DNA of 64,000 nucleotides from Rufibacter sediminis (lineage in GTDB: Bacteria; Bacteroidota; Bacteroidia; Cytophagales; Hymenobacteraceae), in contig NZ_JACOAF010000044.1 in the NCBI RefSeq assembly GCF_014269285.1, forward strand, positions 62,001 through 126,000, written 5' to 3'. The position numbers and the translations under genes were made by a program. This document shows, in pieces, positions 47,769 to 56,251 of this stretch; positions within the stretch are counted from its first letter, which is position 1, and the number at the start of each line of letters is the position of its first letter. The notes beneath the pieces were generated by a model. That model saw only the letters and a program-made list of their open reading frames with translations, made no database searches and was not told where the DNA came from.

Positions 47769-49766
47769 ATGCCGTTCAGATTAAAAGAAAGTACATCGCG
47801 CTTCTGTAAATACCCGTTCTTCCTGTTAGCGCTCGGTCTGCTGGTGCTGGGGGCCTGTTCCCAGAAAAGCAGCACCTCCAGCAGTTCGGCCCTGGAAAAA
47901 GAATACACGGTGCAAAGCCCCGATAACAGCATTGCCGTCCGGTTTTTCCTTACCGAGCGCCAGGGTGCTGCTTACGCCATCACCCGCGAGGGGGCTCCTG
48001 TGCTGCAAGCGTCAAAACTGGGCGTGAAGATGGAAGACGCTGACCTCACCCAGGGGCTGGTGCTGGAATCGGTGTCTGGCGTGGAGACGGTGAAAGATGA
48101 CTACGAGATTTTGACCGCTAAGCGCAGGAACAACACGTACCGCGCCAACAAGCGCACTTTCCATCTCAAGAATGCCCAGGGCCAACGGATGGATGTCATC
48201 TTCCAGGTGTCCAATGACGGGGTGGCGTTCCGGTACTACTTCCCAGGGCAGGCTTCGGGCATCAAAAAAATCACCCAGGAAATCACCTCTTTCAAATTCC
48301 CTGAGAGCGCCAAAGGCTGGTTGCAGCCCATGTCAGATGCCAAGACCGGCTGGAGCGAGACCAACCCCTCCTATGAAGAACACTACCTGAAAGGCATTCC
48401 GGTGGGCACGCCCTCGCCCATCAAAGCGGGGTGGGTGTTCCCGGCGCTGTTTGAAAGCGGCAACAGTTGGGTGCTGATTACGGAATCGGGCCCGGACGGG
48501 AGTTATTGTGCCAGCCGGTTGGCGCAGAATGCCCCGGGCGGCGAGTACAGCATCGCATTCCCGCAGGCCGCGGAGAAGATGGCGGGTGGGCCGGTGAACC
48601 CGGAATCGGAGTTGCCCTGGTACTCGCCGTGGCGCATCCTGGCGGTGGGCTCTCTGAAAACCATCACGGAGTCTACTTTGGGCACCGATTTGGCAAAACC
48701 GGCCAAAAACATGGACCAGAGTTTCATCAAGCCGGGCAAAGCGGCCTGGAGCTGGGCCTTGCTGAAGGATGATTCCATTGTGTATGACGTGCAGAAACGG
48801 TTTATTGACTACGCAGCCCGCATGAACTGGTCTTACTCGCTCATTGACGTTAATTGGGACCAGAAGATTGGCTATGACAAAATGAAGGAACTAGCCGATT
48901 ACGCCAAAACCAAGAACGTAGGCCTGCTGCTGTGGTACAACTCGGCGGGGCCCTGGAACACGGCGCCGTACACGCCCAGAGACAAAATGCTCACCCATGA
49001 AAGCCGCATGCAGGAGTTTGCCAGGCTGCGCGAGATGGGCATCAAAGGTGTGAAGATCGATTTCTTCGGGGGCGATGGCCAGAGCGTGATGCAGTATTAC
49101 AACGATATTCTGAACGATGCCGCCGAGAATAAACTACTGGTGAACTTCCACGGGTGCACCTTGCCGCGCGGCTGGCAGCGCACCTATCCCAATCTCATGA
49201 CCATGGAGTCCATCAAGGGCTTTGAGTTCATCACCTTTGAGCAGCAGAACGCCGATGAGGAAGCCGCCCACGCCGCCACCATTCCATTTACCCGGAACGC
49301 GTTTGACCCCATGGATTTCACGCCGGTGAACCTGGACCAGATTCCCAGAATTACCAGAAGAACTACCAAAGGCTTTGAGTTGGCGTTGTCGGTGCTGTTC
49401 ATTTCGGGCATCCAGCATTACGTGGATATCCCGCAGGGCATGGCGAAACAACCAGCCTATGTGCAGGACTTCCTCCGGGAGGTACCCAGCGTCTGGGAAG
49501 ACTCCAAGTTTATTGACGGTTACCCGGGTAAGTTGGCGGTGATCGCCCGCAAGGCGAATGGGAAGTGGTACGTGGCTGGCATCAACGGCGAGAACTCCGC
49601 CAAAAATGTGGAGCTGGACCTTTCCTTCCTGAACGGGAAGAAAGGCTCCTTTATCTCTGACGGCACCGATGCCTCGGGCCTGCAGCAGAAAACGCTGGAA
49701 GTAGCCGCCAACGGAAAAACGACGGTAGAGCTGAAGCCCAACGGTGGGTTTGTGATGGTGTTCTAG
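47769..49766 (+). CDS. Retaining-type GH97 glycosidase, lipoprotein
   Basis: 665-aa glycosidase. Lipobox LGAC with C30. N-terminal beta-supersandwich (about 45-300), (beta/alpha)8 barrel (about 310-560), C-terminal beta domain. The motif GVKIDFFGGDGQ places an aspartate (D431) where retaining GH97 enzymes carry the nucleophile, unlike inverting SusB-type alpha-glucosidases. Retaining members include alpha-galactosidases, and to my knowledge a beta-L-arabinopyranosidase from Bacteroides thetaiotaomicron; in an arabinan locus the latter activity is the more attractive guess. Located between GH51 and GH43 in the plus arm. Confidence 0.88.
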   Translation: MPFRLKESTSRFCKYPFFLLALGLLVLGACSQKSSTSSSSALEKEYTVQSPDNSIAVRFFLTERQGAAYAITREGAPVLQASKLGVKMEDADLTQGLVLESVSGVETVKDDYEILTAKRRNNTYRANKRTFHLKNAQGQRMDVIFQVSNDGVAFRYYFPGQASGIKKITQEITSFKFPESAKGWLQPMSDAKTGWSETNPSYEEHYLKGIPVGTPSPIKAGWVFPALFESGNSWVLITESGPDGSYCASRLAQNAPGGEYSIAFPQAAEKMAGGPVNPESELPWYSPWRILAVGSLKTITESTLGTDLAKPAKNMDQSFIKPGKAAWSWALLKDDSIVYDVQKRFIDYAARMNWSYSLIDVNWDQKIGYDKMKELADYAKTKNVGLLLWYNSAGPWNTAPYTPRDKMLTHESRMQEFARLREMGIKGVKIDFFGGDGQSVMQYYNDILNDAAENKLLVNFHGCTLPRGWQRTYPNLMTMESIKGFEFITFEQQNADEEAAHAATIPFTRNAFDPMDFTPVNLDQIPRITRRTTKGFELALSVLFISGIQHYVDIPQGMAKQPAYVQDFLREVPSVWEDSKFIDGYPGKLAVIARKANGKWYVAGINGENSAKNVELDLSFLNGKKGSFISDGTDASGLQQKTLEVAANGKTTVELKPNGGFVMVF

Positions 49767-49872
49767 CGGAAAGCTGTTCTCTTGTCTACATTTGGGAGGC
49801 GAACGAAAGGAAAACGAGTGCGCCTGGAAATCAGCGGTGAACGGAGGAATTACCTTAGTTCTGGCGAAGTCT

Positions 49873-49908
49873 GTTTCCGGGGCATTTTGGCAAAAACAGC
49901 CACAAAAC
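49873..49908. repeat. Interspersed palindromic repeat, copy 19 (degenerate)
   Basis: GTTTCCGGGGCATTTT and AAAAACAGCCACAAAAC arms; upstream of the GH43 start. Confidence 0.55.
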
Positions 49909-49928
49909 GAAAGACTATAAAAATAGAT

Positions 49929-50987
49929 ATGATGGTAAGAAGCTTCATCTTCAGTATACTCTTGCTCACGGGCTTAGGTTCTGTGCAGGCGCAGCCGCCG
50001 CAAGGCCCCAAAGTGGGCGACATCCGGCCGGTGGATAACATCACGGTGCATGACCCCGTGATGATCAAGCAAGGCAAAACGTACTACCTGTTCAGCACGG
50101 GGCACGGCATCTCGGTGTGGTCTTCGCCTGATCTGCAGAACTGGAAAATGGAAGCCCCGGTTTTTGCCTCGGCCCCGGAGTGGGCGACCCAGGCGGTGGC
50201 CGGTTTCAAGAACAACCACATCTGGGCCCCCGATATCAGTTTCTACAACGGGAAATATTACCTGTACTACTCCATCTCGGCCTTCGGGAAAAACACCTCG
50301 GCCATTGGACTGGCCACGAACACCACGTTAGATCCGAAGGACAAGAATTTCAAGTGGGTGGATCACGGCAAGATCATTGAGTCCATCCCGGGGCAAACCA
50401 ACTGGAACGCCATTGACCCCAACCTGTTCACCGATAACAAAGGGACTCCTTGGATGACCTTCGGGTCGTTCTGGGGCGGCTTGAAACTGGTGAAAATGAA
50501 CAAAGACCGCTTATCTGTGGCCGAGGAGATCAGCAAGATTCCCACCATTGCGAGCCGCAAAAAAGGGCTGACGCTGCAGACGAATCCGGCACCGTTGCCG
50601 GGCAATCCGGCCGAGGCCGGAGGAAATGCGATAGAGGCACCTTTTGTTTTCAAAAAAAACGGTTATTATTACCTGTTCGCTTCCATTGACTACTGCTGCA
50701 AAGGGGCGAAGAGTGATTACAAAATGATTGTGGGTCGGTCCAAAAACGCGCAGGGGCCTTACCTTGACAAGAACGGGGTGGCCATGGATGCGGGCGGCGG
50801 CACTATTCTGCTGGAAGGAAATGCGCAATGGAATGGGGTAGGGCACAACGCGGTCTACACGTTTGACAAGACCGATTACCTGATTTTCCATGGCTACAAC
50901 GCCGCGGAAAACGGCCGTCCCAAGCTTCGGATTGAGAAGTTGACCTGGGACAAAGAGCAGTGGCCGGTGGTAGCCCTGGCGCAATAA
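49929..50987 (+). CDS. Arabinan endo-1,5-alpha-L-arabinosidase-like protein, GH43
   Basis: 352-aa secreted GH43 enzyme; signal peptide residues 1-22 (FIFSILLLTGLGSVQAQ). Triad D42 in ITVHDPVMIKQG, D163 in NWNAIDPNLF, E236 in NAIEAPFVF. The short single-domain form and motifs such as YYLFSTGHGISVWSSPDL and HIWAPDISFYNGKYYLYYS resemble endo-/exo-acting 1,5-arabinanases. The frame is open to 49782, but that part runs through a palindromic repeat; ATG 49929 (or 49932) gives a proper signal peptide. With the surface GH43 at 41409 it may split longer and shorter arabino-oligosaccharides in two compartments. Confidence 0.88.
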   Translation: MMVRSFIFSILLLTGLGSVQAQPPQGPKVGDIRPVDNITVHDPVMIKQGKTYYLFSTGHGISVWSSPDLQNWKMEAPVFASAPEWATQAVAGFKNNHIWAPDISFYNGKYYLYYSISAFGKNTSAIGLATNTTLDPKDKNFKWVDHGKIIESIPGQTNWNAIDPNLFTDNKGTPWMTFGSFWGGLKLVKMNKDRLSVAEEISKIPTIASRKKGLTLQTNPAPLPGNPAEAGGNAIEAPFVFKKNGYYYLFASIDYCCKGAKSDYKMIVGRSKNAQGPYLDKNGVAMDAGGGTILLEGNAQWNGVGHNAVYTFDKTDYLIFHGYNAAENGRPKLRIEKLTWDKEQWPVVALAQ

Positions 50988-51055
50988 CCGGTGTGTTTTT
51001 ACAGATTGAAGAGTTAAGCTTTCAAAAATATTGCTTTAAAACCCCATAAAAACCT

Positions 51056-52246
51056 ATGAACTACGTACTAAAACCTGTTTCCGCGATGCTGCTAGGTACT
51101 GTGCTGCTGACCAGCGCCTGTAATCAAAGCTCCGGCACCAAGGAAACGACCGAAACTGAAACCACTACCAACGCTACTACCGCCAAAGAAGTGAAACTAC
51201 CCGCCCGCGCCAATTTCCAGAAAGAGATAGACGGCAAGCAGACCGATCTGTTCGTCCTCAAAAACAAGAACAATGTACAGGCCGCCATCACCAACTACGG
51301 CGGCCGCGTGGTAAGCCTGCTGGTACCGGACAAAACCGGGAAACTAGTGGATGTGTCCATCGGGTTCGATAACGTGGAAGATTACACCGAAGGCGCCGAT
51401 ACGTTCTTCGGGGCCACCATTGGTCGGTACGGCAACCGCATCGCCAAGGGCAAGTTCAAGCTGGAAGGCAAAGAGTACACCCTAGCCACTAACAACAACG
51501 AGAACCACCTGCACGGCGGAAACAAAGGTTTCTCCCGCGTAGTCTGGGATGCCAAACAGGTAGACGATAAAACCCTGGAACTGACCTACGTGGCCAAGGA
51601 CATGGAAGAAGGCTACCCCGGTAACCTGACCACCAAAGTGACCTATACCCTCACCGATGAGAACGAGCTGAAGATCAACTACCAGGCCACTACGGACAAG
51701 GCTACTATCGTGAACCTCACCAACCACACGTTCTTCAACCTGAACGGCGAGGGCAGCGGTGACATTCTGGGCCACCAGCTCCAGATCAACGCCGACCGCT
51801 ACAACCCGGTAGATTCTACCTTGATCCCGACGGGCATTGAGCCAATCGCCAACACCCCGTTTGATTTCCGTCAGGCAACCGCTATTGGGGCCAGAATCAA
51901 AGACGAGAACCAGCAGCTGAAATACGGCAACGGCTACGACCACAACTACGTGCTGAACGGCGCTGCCGGCAAAGACCTGCAACTGGCCGCCACCGTAACC
52001 GGCGACAAGAGCGGCATCACCATGGAGATCCGGACCCAGGAGCCAGGCATCCAGTTTTACAGCGGCAACTTCATGGAAGGCGGCCACACCCTTAAAACCG
52101 GCGGCAAAGATGAGTTCAGAACGGCTTTCTGCCTGGAGACCCAGCACTTCCCAGATTCACCTAACCATCCGGCTTTCCCGTCTACCGTGCTAAAGCCGGG
52201 CCAGACGTACAACACCACCACGGTGCATAAATTCTCGGCGAAATAG
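51056..52246 (+). CDS. Aldose 1-epimerase (mutarotase), lipoprotein
   Basis: 396-aa galactose-mutarotase-like enzyme interconverting alpha and beta anomers of free aldoses. Lipobox LTSAC with C22, followed by a Thr-rich linker (about 25-45), so it is exported, fitting a role on L-arabinose released in the periplasm. Catalytic pattern: His in ENHLHGGNKGFSRV and in NLTNHTFFNLNG, and general-base Glu in FCLETQHFPDSPNHP. Last gene of the hydrolase arm before araR; ends with its own terminator. Confidence 0.92.
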   Translation: MNYVLKPVSAMLLGTVLLTSACNQSSGTKETTETETTTNATTAKEVKLPARANFQKEIDGKQTDLFVLKNKNNVQAAITNYGGRVVSLLVPDKTGKLVDVSIGFDNVEDYTEGADTFFGATIGRYGNRIAKGKFKLEGKEYTLATNNNENHLHGGNKGFSRVVWDAKQVDDKTLELTYVAKDMEEGYPGNLTTKVTYTLTDENELKINYQATTDKATIVNLTNHTFFNLNGEGSGDILGHQLQINADRYNPVDSTLIPTGIEPIANTPFDFRQATAIGARIKDENQQLKYGNGYDHNYVLNGAAGKDLQLAATVTGDKSGITMEIRTQEPGIQFYSGNFMEGGHTLKTGGKDEFRTAFCLETQHFPDSPNHPAFPSTVLKPGQTYNTTTVHKFSAK

Positions 52247-52269
52247 GCATTTGCCTTTCCGTCGCAACC

Positions 52270-52316
52270 AAATCCCCGGAGATGAGACTTACGCCTTGTT
52301 TCCGGGGATTTTCTCT
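52270..52316 (+). terminator. Intrinsic terminator after the mutarotase gene
   Basis: AAATCCCCGGA and TCCGGGGATTT exact 11-base arms followed by TCTCTTTT. Confidence 0.82.
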
Positions 52317-52330
52317 TTTCCTGGGTTCGC

Positions 52331-52366
52331 GTTTCGGGGCCGTTTTCCGGAAAATGGGCATAAACC
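52331..52366. repeat. Interspersed palindromic repeat, copy 20
   Basis: GTTTCGGGGCCGTTTTC and GAAAATGGGCATAAAC arms around CG. The 369 bases between mutarotase and araR hold this repeat, a terminator and no gene. Confidence 0.6.
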
Positions 52367-52615
52367 GCTTGTTTAGCCGGTAAGCAGGCTGAGAAACAGG
52401 AATATTTACGCCAGCGGAGCCTGTGACGCTTGAAAAGTGCTGACTATTCCTTTATTTGCTAAGGAGAAGAAAACCGGTCGTGCCACTGCTGACAGAAATG
52501 GGCGTTTCTGTCTCATCACGGGTTTTACCTGGATGCCGCCTGACGGCAATGTAACTCATAATCTTAGCTCTTTGATGACCCGCAAGGGTAGTCTGGACTA
52601 TAACATATCAGTAGA

Positions 52616-53323
52616 ATGATGAAGTATTCGGGGCAAACAAGGGTTCTTGTTGCGGTAGATTGTATCATATTTGGCTTTGACGGAGAGAATTTTAAACTGT
52701 TGCTGATTCAGCGGGGCTTTGCGCCCCAAAAGCAGAAATGGAGCTTAATGGGTGGTTTCATCCAGCCCCATGAAAGCCTGGAGGTGGGCGCTCAGCGGGT
52801 CCTCAAACAGCTCACCGGCCTGGAGGGCGTGTACCTGGAGCAGATCCCGGCGTTCAGTGAACCTACCCGCGACCCGGTGGAGCGAACTATTGCGGTGCCC
52901 TACTTCGCCCTCATTGACATTCAGAAATACGAAACGCAGCTCAGCTCTGATTATCACGCCGAATGGTTTCTGCTGAGCGAGATGCCCCACCTGATCTTTG
53001 ACCACGAACGGATGGTGGAGATGGCCAAGATGCGCCTGCGCTACAAGGCCGCTTTGCACCCCATCCTGTTTGAGCTCCTGCCCGAGAAGTTCACCTTGCC
53101 CAAACTGCAGACGCTTTACGAGAAACTCTACGAAACCACCTTTGACAAGCGCAACTTCAGCCGGAAGGTCCTTTCTACCGGTTTGCTGGTGCGCCAGGAA
53201 GACAAAGACAAGGAAAGCTCCCGGAAAGGTGCCTATTACTACAAACTGGACAAGGAGAAGTATTATGACAACTTTGAGGCCTTCCTTAAATTCATTCCCA
53301 ATCCGGAGAAGTTTCTGATGTAA
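52616..53323 (+). CDS. araR: AraR-type Nudix-domain transcriptional regulator
   Basis: 235-aa regulator with an N-terminal Nudix-fold ligand-sensing domain (about 5-140) and a C-terminal winged-helix domain (about 155-235: KLQTLYEKLYETTFDKRNFS, SRKVLSTGLL). In the Nudix box GGFIQPHESLEVGAQRVLKQLTGLEG the catalytic glutamates of RE-x-x-EE are missing (RV, QL), so it should bind but not hydrolyse its ligand. Nudix regulators of this type control L-arabinose genes in Bacteroides thetaiotaomicron (AraR), and here it lies directly before araB-araD-araA. It probably represses without arabinose; see the four candidate 21-bp operators. It ends in a strong hairpin, so it is a separate unit from araB. 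Confidence 0.87.
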   Translation: MMKYSGQTRVLVAVDCIIFGFDGENFKLLLIQRGFAPQKQKWSLMGGFIQPHESLEVGAQRVLKQLTGLEGVYLEQIPAFSEPTRDPVERTIAVPYFALIDIQKYETQLSSDYHAEWFLLSEMPHLIFDHERMVEMAKMRLRYKAALHPILFELLPEKFTLPKLQTLYEKLYETTFDKRNFSRKVLSTGLLVRQEDKDKESSRKGAYYYKLDKEKYYDNFEAFLKFIPNPEKFLM

Positions 53324-53406
53324 GGTGTGGTAAGCCAGTGTCTTAAGTGAGGTACAGCTATCAGGCACCCTTGCTGGCTAGTTGTTTTTAAAGGCATAAA
53401 ACCATC

Positions 53407-53456
53407 CGATCCCGTTTCGGGGCTGATTTCTGGAAATCAGCCCCGAAACGGGATCG
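53407..53456 (+). terminator. Palindromic repeat copy 21, acting as araR terminator
   Basis: Perfect 24-base arms (53407-53430 and 53433-53456, core CCCGTTTCGGGGCTGATTTC) around TG, 83 bases after araR. It is the longest-stemmed member of the interspersed palindromic family. Confidence 0.8.
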
Positions 53457-53534
53457 CTTCTGTTAGTACTTATTTGAGGATGTAGAGACTTGTAGCCCCT
53501 TGGAGAGTGGGTCGTGTCCGTCTGAAAACAAAAT

Positions 53535-53555
53535 TAAGTGTCAAAATCACATTTT
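53535..53555. promoter_or_regulatory. Candidate AraR operator 4 (araB promoter)
   Basis: TAAGTGT-N7-ACATTTT, the same 21-bp pattern as at GH51 and susC, ending 15 bases before a -7-like TATACTTG (53571-53578) and so covering the -33 region of the araB promoter. A much weaker match lies at 53656-53676. Confidence 0.6.
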
Positions 53556-53570
53556 AAAAAAACTTATTGC

Positions 53571-53578
53571 TATACTTG
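53571..53578 (+). promoter_or_regulatory. -7 box of the araB promoter
   Basis: TATACTTG, one base off TAnnTTTG, 108 bases upstream of the araB ATG. No good -33 TTTG is present, which would fit a weak or activator-dependent promoter. Confidence 0.45.
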
Positions 53579-53686
53579 TAAAGAAAAGCCTCTGGCAAGA
53601 AGCGTAATTTTTAAATCGATAAAAGTTGACGGTAAATAATTTGGCGATAGCTAAATAAGCGTTAATTTGACAGCAATAAAATACAT

Positions 53687-55471
53687 ATGGCACAAGATGT
53701 TTTTGTGATTGGTGTAGACTACGGCTCAGACTCAGTGCGGTCTGTCCTGGTTAATGCCCGGAACGGTGAGGAAGTAGCTTCTTCGGTGTTCAACTATCCT
53801 CGCTGGAACAGAGGAGCTTACTGTGTTCCCGCCGAAAATCAGTTTCGCCAGCATCCGCTGGACTACATAGAGGGGCTGGAAAAAACCATCAAAGAATGTC
53901 TTCAGAAAGCCGGGCCCGAGGTTGCGGCCCAGGTGAAAGGCGTCTCGGTGGATACCACGGGTTCAACCCCGGTGGCCGTGAACCAGCAAGGCACTCCTTT
54001 GGCTTTACTGCCCGAGTTTGCGGAAAACCCCAACGCCATGTTCGTGCTCTGGAAAGACCACACCGGTGTGCAGGAAGCCGCCGAGATCAACGCACACGCC
54101 ACTAAGTTTGACACCAATTACCTGCAGTTTGTAGGCGGTATCTACTCGTCTGAGTGGTTCTGGGCCAAGTTGCTGCACGTGCTGCGCGAAGACGAGAAAG
54201 TGCGCCAAGCCACCTACTCCTGGGTAGAGCACTGCGACTGGATTCCGTTCCTGTTAACCGGCGGCACCAACGCTGATGACATGAAACGCGGGGTCTGCTC
54301 CGCCGGTCACAAATCTCTGTGGGCCGCTGACTTTGGCGGACTTCCGCCCAATGACTTCTTCGCGTCGTTAGATCCGGTATTAGATGGTTTCACGTCGCGC
54401 CTGTTCACCCAAACCTATACCTCAGACCAGGCCGCTGGTCAGTTAAGCCAGGAATGGGCTGAGCGCCTGGGCCTGTCTACCGAGGTAGTGGTAGGAGTTG
54501 GTGCTTTTGACGCGCACATGGGTGCCGTGGGTGGTCAGATTGAACCGTATCACCTGAGCAAAGTGATGGGTACTTCTACCTGTGACATGCTGGTTGCGCC
54601 TATGGACAAGATAGGAAATACCCTCGTGAACGGTATCTGCGGCCAGGTGCCGGGTTCAGTGATCCCGGGCATGATGGGCCTGGAAGCCGGTCAGTCTGCC
54701 TTTGGCGATACGTACGCCTGGTTCAAGAGAATCCTGCTTTGGCCCTTGCAGAACCTGTTTACTAACTCTCAGGTCATCGACGCCGCTACCGCCGAGGCTT
54801 TGGTGGAGGAAGTCTCCAACCGGATCATCCCTGAGTTAAGCATTGCCGCCGACCAGATTCCGCTGTCAGAAAACAATGAATTCGCCATTGACTGGTTCAA
54901 CGGCCGCCGCACACCCGATGCGAACCAAGTCTTGAAAGGCGCCATCTCCGGGCTTGGTCTGGGAAGTGATGCACCTCGCGTGTTCAGAGCCCTGGTGGAA
55001 GCGACCTGCTTTGGCGCGAAGAAGATCGTGGACCGTTTCAATGAGCAGGGCGTACCGGTGAAAGGCCTTATCGGTTTAGGAGGAGTGGCCCGTAAATCGC
55101 CGTTCATCATGCAGATGATGGCCGATGTCATGAACATGCCCATCCGGATTCATAAATCAGAGCAGACCTGCGCCATTGGGGCCGCCATGTTCGCCGCCAC
55201 AGCCGCTGGTATTTATTCTAAGGTAGAAGAGGCGATGGCTGCCATGGGGCAGGGGTTTGACCTGGAGTATTTCCCCAACCCTGAGCGCGTAGAACTTTAC
55301 GCCAAACGCTACCAGAAATACTCTGAACTGGGCGTGTTCCTGGAAAGCCACAGTGCGTCGGCTTCTCTGGCAACGCTTTCTGATCTTCCTGAAACCAGCA
55401 GCCCGGCGCAGGACGGCCAAACCAGAGACGTAAACCAAACCCAGGACGAGTTGCAAGGAATTGCCCGCTAA
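53687..55471 (+). CDS. araB: Ribulokinase
   Basis: 594-aa FGGY-family sugar kinase phosphorylating L-ribulose to L-ribulose 5-phosphate with ATP. N-terminal phosphate-binding motif GVDYGSDSVRSVLVNARNG, the KVMGTSTCDMLVAP segment, and C-terminal GLGGVARKSPFIMQMMADVM with CAIGAAMFAATAAG, all typical of AraB. The last 40 residues (ESHSASASLATLSDLPETSS onwards) form a low-complexity polar tail beyond the usual end of the enzyme. araD starts just after its stop. Confidence 0.96.
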   Translation: MAQDVFVIGVDYGSDSVRSVLVNARNGEEVASSVFNYPRWNRGAYCVPAENQFRQHPLDYIEGLEKTIKECLQKAGPEVAAQVKGVSVDTTGSTPVAVNQQGTPLALLPEFAENPNAMFVLWKDHTGVQEAAEINAHATKFDTNYLQFVGGIYSSEWFWAKLLHVLREDEKVRQATYSWVEHCDWIPFLLTGGTNADDMKRGVCSAGHKSLWAADFGGLPPNDFFASLDPVLDGFTSRLFTQTYTSDQAAGQLSQEWAERLGLSTEVVVGVGAFDAHMGAVGGQIEPYHLSKVMGTSTCDMLVAPMDKIGNTLVNGICGQVPGSVIPGMMGLEAGQSAFGDTYAWFKRILLWPLQNLFTNSQVIDAATAEALVEEVSNRIIPELSIAADQIPLSENNEFAIDWFNGRRTPDANQVLKGAISGLGLGSDAPRVFRALVEATCFGAKKIVDRFNEQGVPVKGLIGLGGVARKSPFIMQMMADVMNMPIRIHKSEQTCAIGAAMFAATAAGIYSKVEEAMAAMGQGFDLEYFPNPERVELYAKRYQKYSELGVFLESHSASASLATLSDLPETSSPAQDGQTRDVNQTQDELQGIAR

Positions 55472-55475
55472 CCAC

Positions 55476-56174
55476 ATGAGTTCTTTCCAACATATCAAAG
55501 AAGAGGCCTACCAGGCCAACATGCAGCTGCCCAAGTTAGGGCTGGTCTTATTCACCTTCGGGAACGTGAGCGCCGTGGACAGAGCCCAGGGCGTGTTCGC
55601 CATTAAGCCCAGCGGGGTGCCTTACGAGGACCTGTCGCCGGAGAAGATGGTGATTGTGGACTTTGACGGTAACACCGTAGAAGGTTCTCTGCGCCCGTCT
55701 TCTGACACCAAAACCCACGCCGTGCTTTACAAGCATTGGGAGAACATTGGCGGCATTGTGCACACGCACTCCACCTACGCCACGGCCTGGGCCCAGGCCC
55801 AACGCGATATTCCCATCTACGGCACCACCCACGCCGACCACCTCACCACCGACGTACCCTGCGCCCCTCCCATGGACGATGCCATGATCCAGGGGAATTA
55901 TGAGTATGAGACGGGTTTCCAGATCATGAACTACCTGCAAGAGAAAGGCATGAGTTATGAAGAAGTGGAAATGGTGTTAGTAGGCAACCACGCGCCCTTC
56001 ACCTGGGGCAAAGACGCCAAGAAAGCCGTGTACAACAGCGCCGTGGTGGAAGAGATTGCCCGTATGGCGTTCCTCACCGAGCAGATCAGACCCCAGGTGC
56101 CGCGGTTGAAAGACTCGCTCATCAAGAAACACTTTGAACGGAAGCACGGCCCAGATTCTTACTACGGGCAGTAG
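55476..56174 (+). CDS. araD: L-ribulose-5-phosphate 4-epimerase
   Basis: 232-aa class II aldolase-like, metal-dependent enzyme converting L-ribulose 5-phosphate to D-xylulose 5-phosphate for the pentose phosphate pathway. Metal ligands are seen in [12 protein letters not shown] (two His) and GNHAPFTWG (third His), with the phosphate-binding GNVSAVD and [10 protein letters not shown] motifs. ATG 55476 ([16 protein letters not shown]) fits the family start and leaves 4 bases after the araB stop; the longer frame would overlap araB. Confidence 0.95.
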   Translation: MSSFQHIKEEAYQANMQLPKLGLVLFTFGNVSAVDRAQGVFAIKPSGVPYEDLSPEKMVIVDFDGNTVEGSLRPSSDTKTHAVLYKHWENIGGIVHTHSTYATAWAQAQRDIPIYGTTHADHLTTDVPCAPPMDDAMIQGNYEYETGFQIMNYLQEKGMSYEEVEMVLVGNHAPFTWGKDAKKAVYNSAVVEEIARMAFLTEQIRPQVPRLKDSLIKKHFERKHGPDSYYGQ

Positions 56175-56251
56175 CCTTCCCGCAGAATACATTAACTTTT
56201 GGTAAATCACGCTGGTTTTCCAGTCCTTACCTCCCCTTAACCTCCAAACGC

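Noticed and set aside
49782-49928. 49-residue N-terminal extension of the GH43 at 49929
   Set aside because: It runs through repeat copy 19, is basic and unlike any export signal, and hides the real signal peptide.
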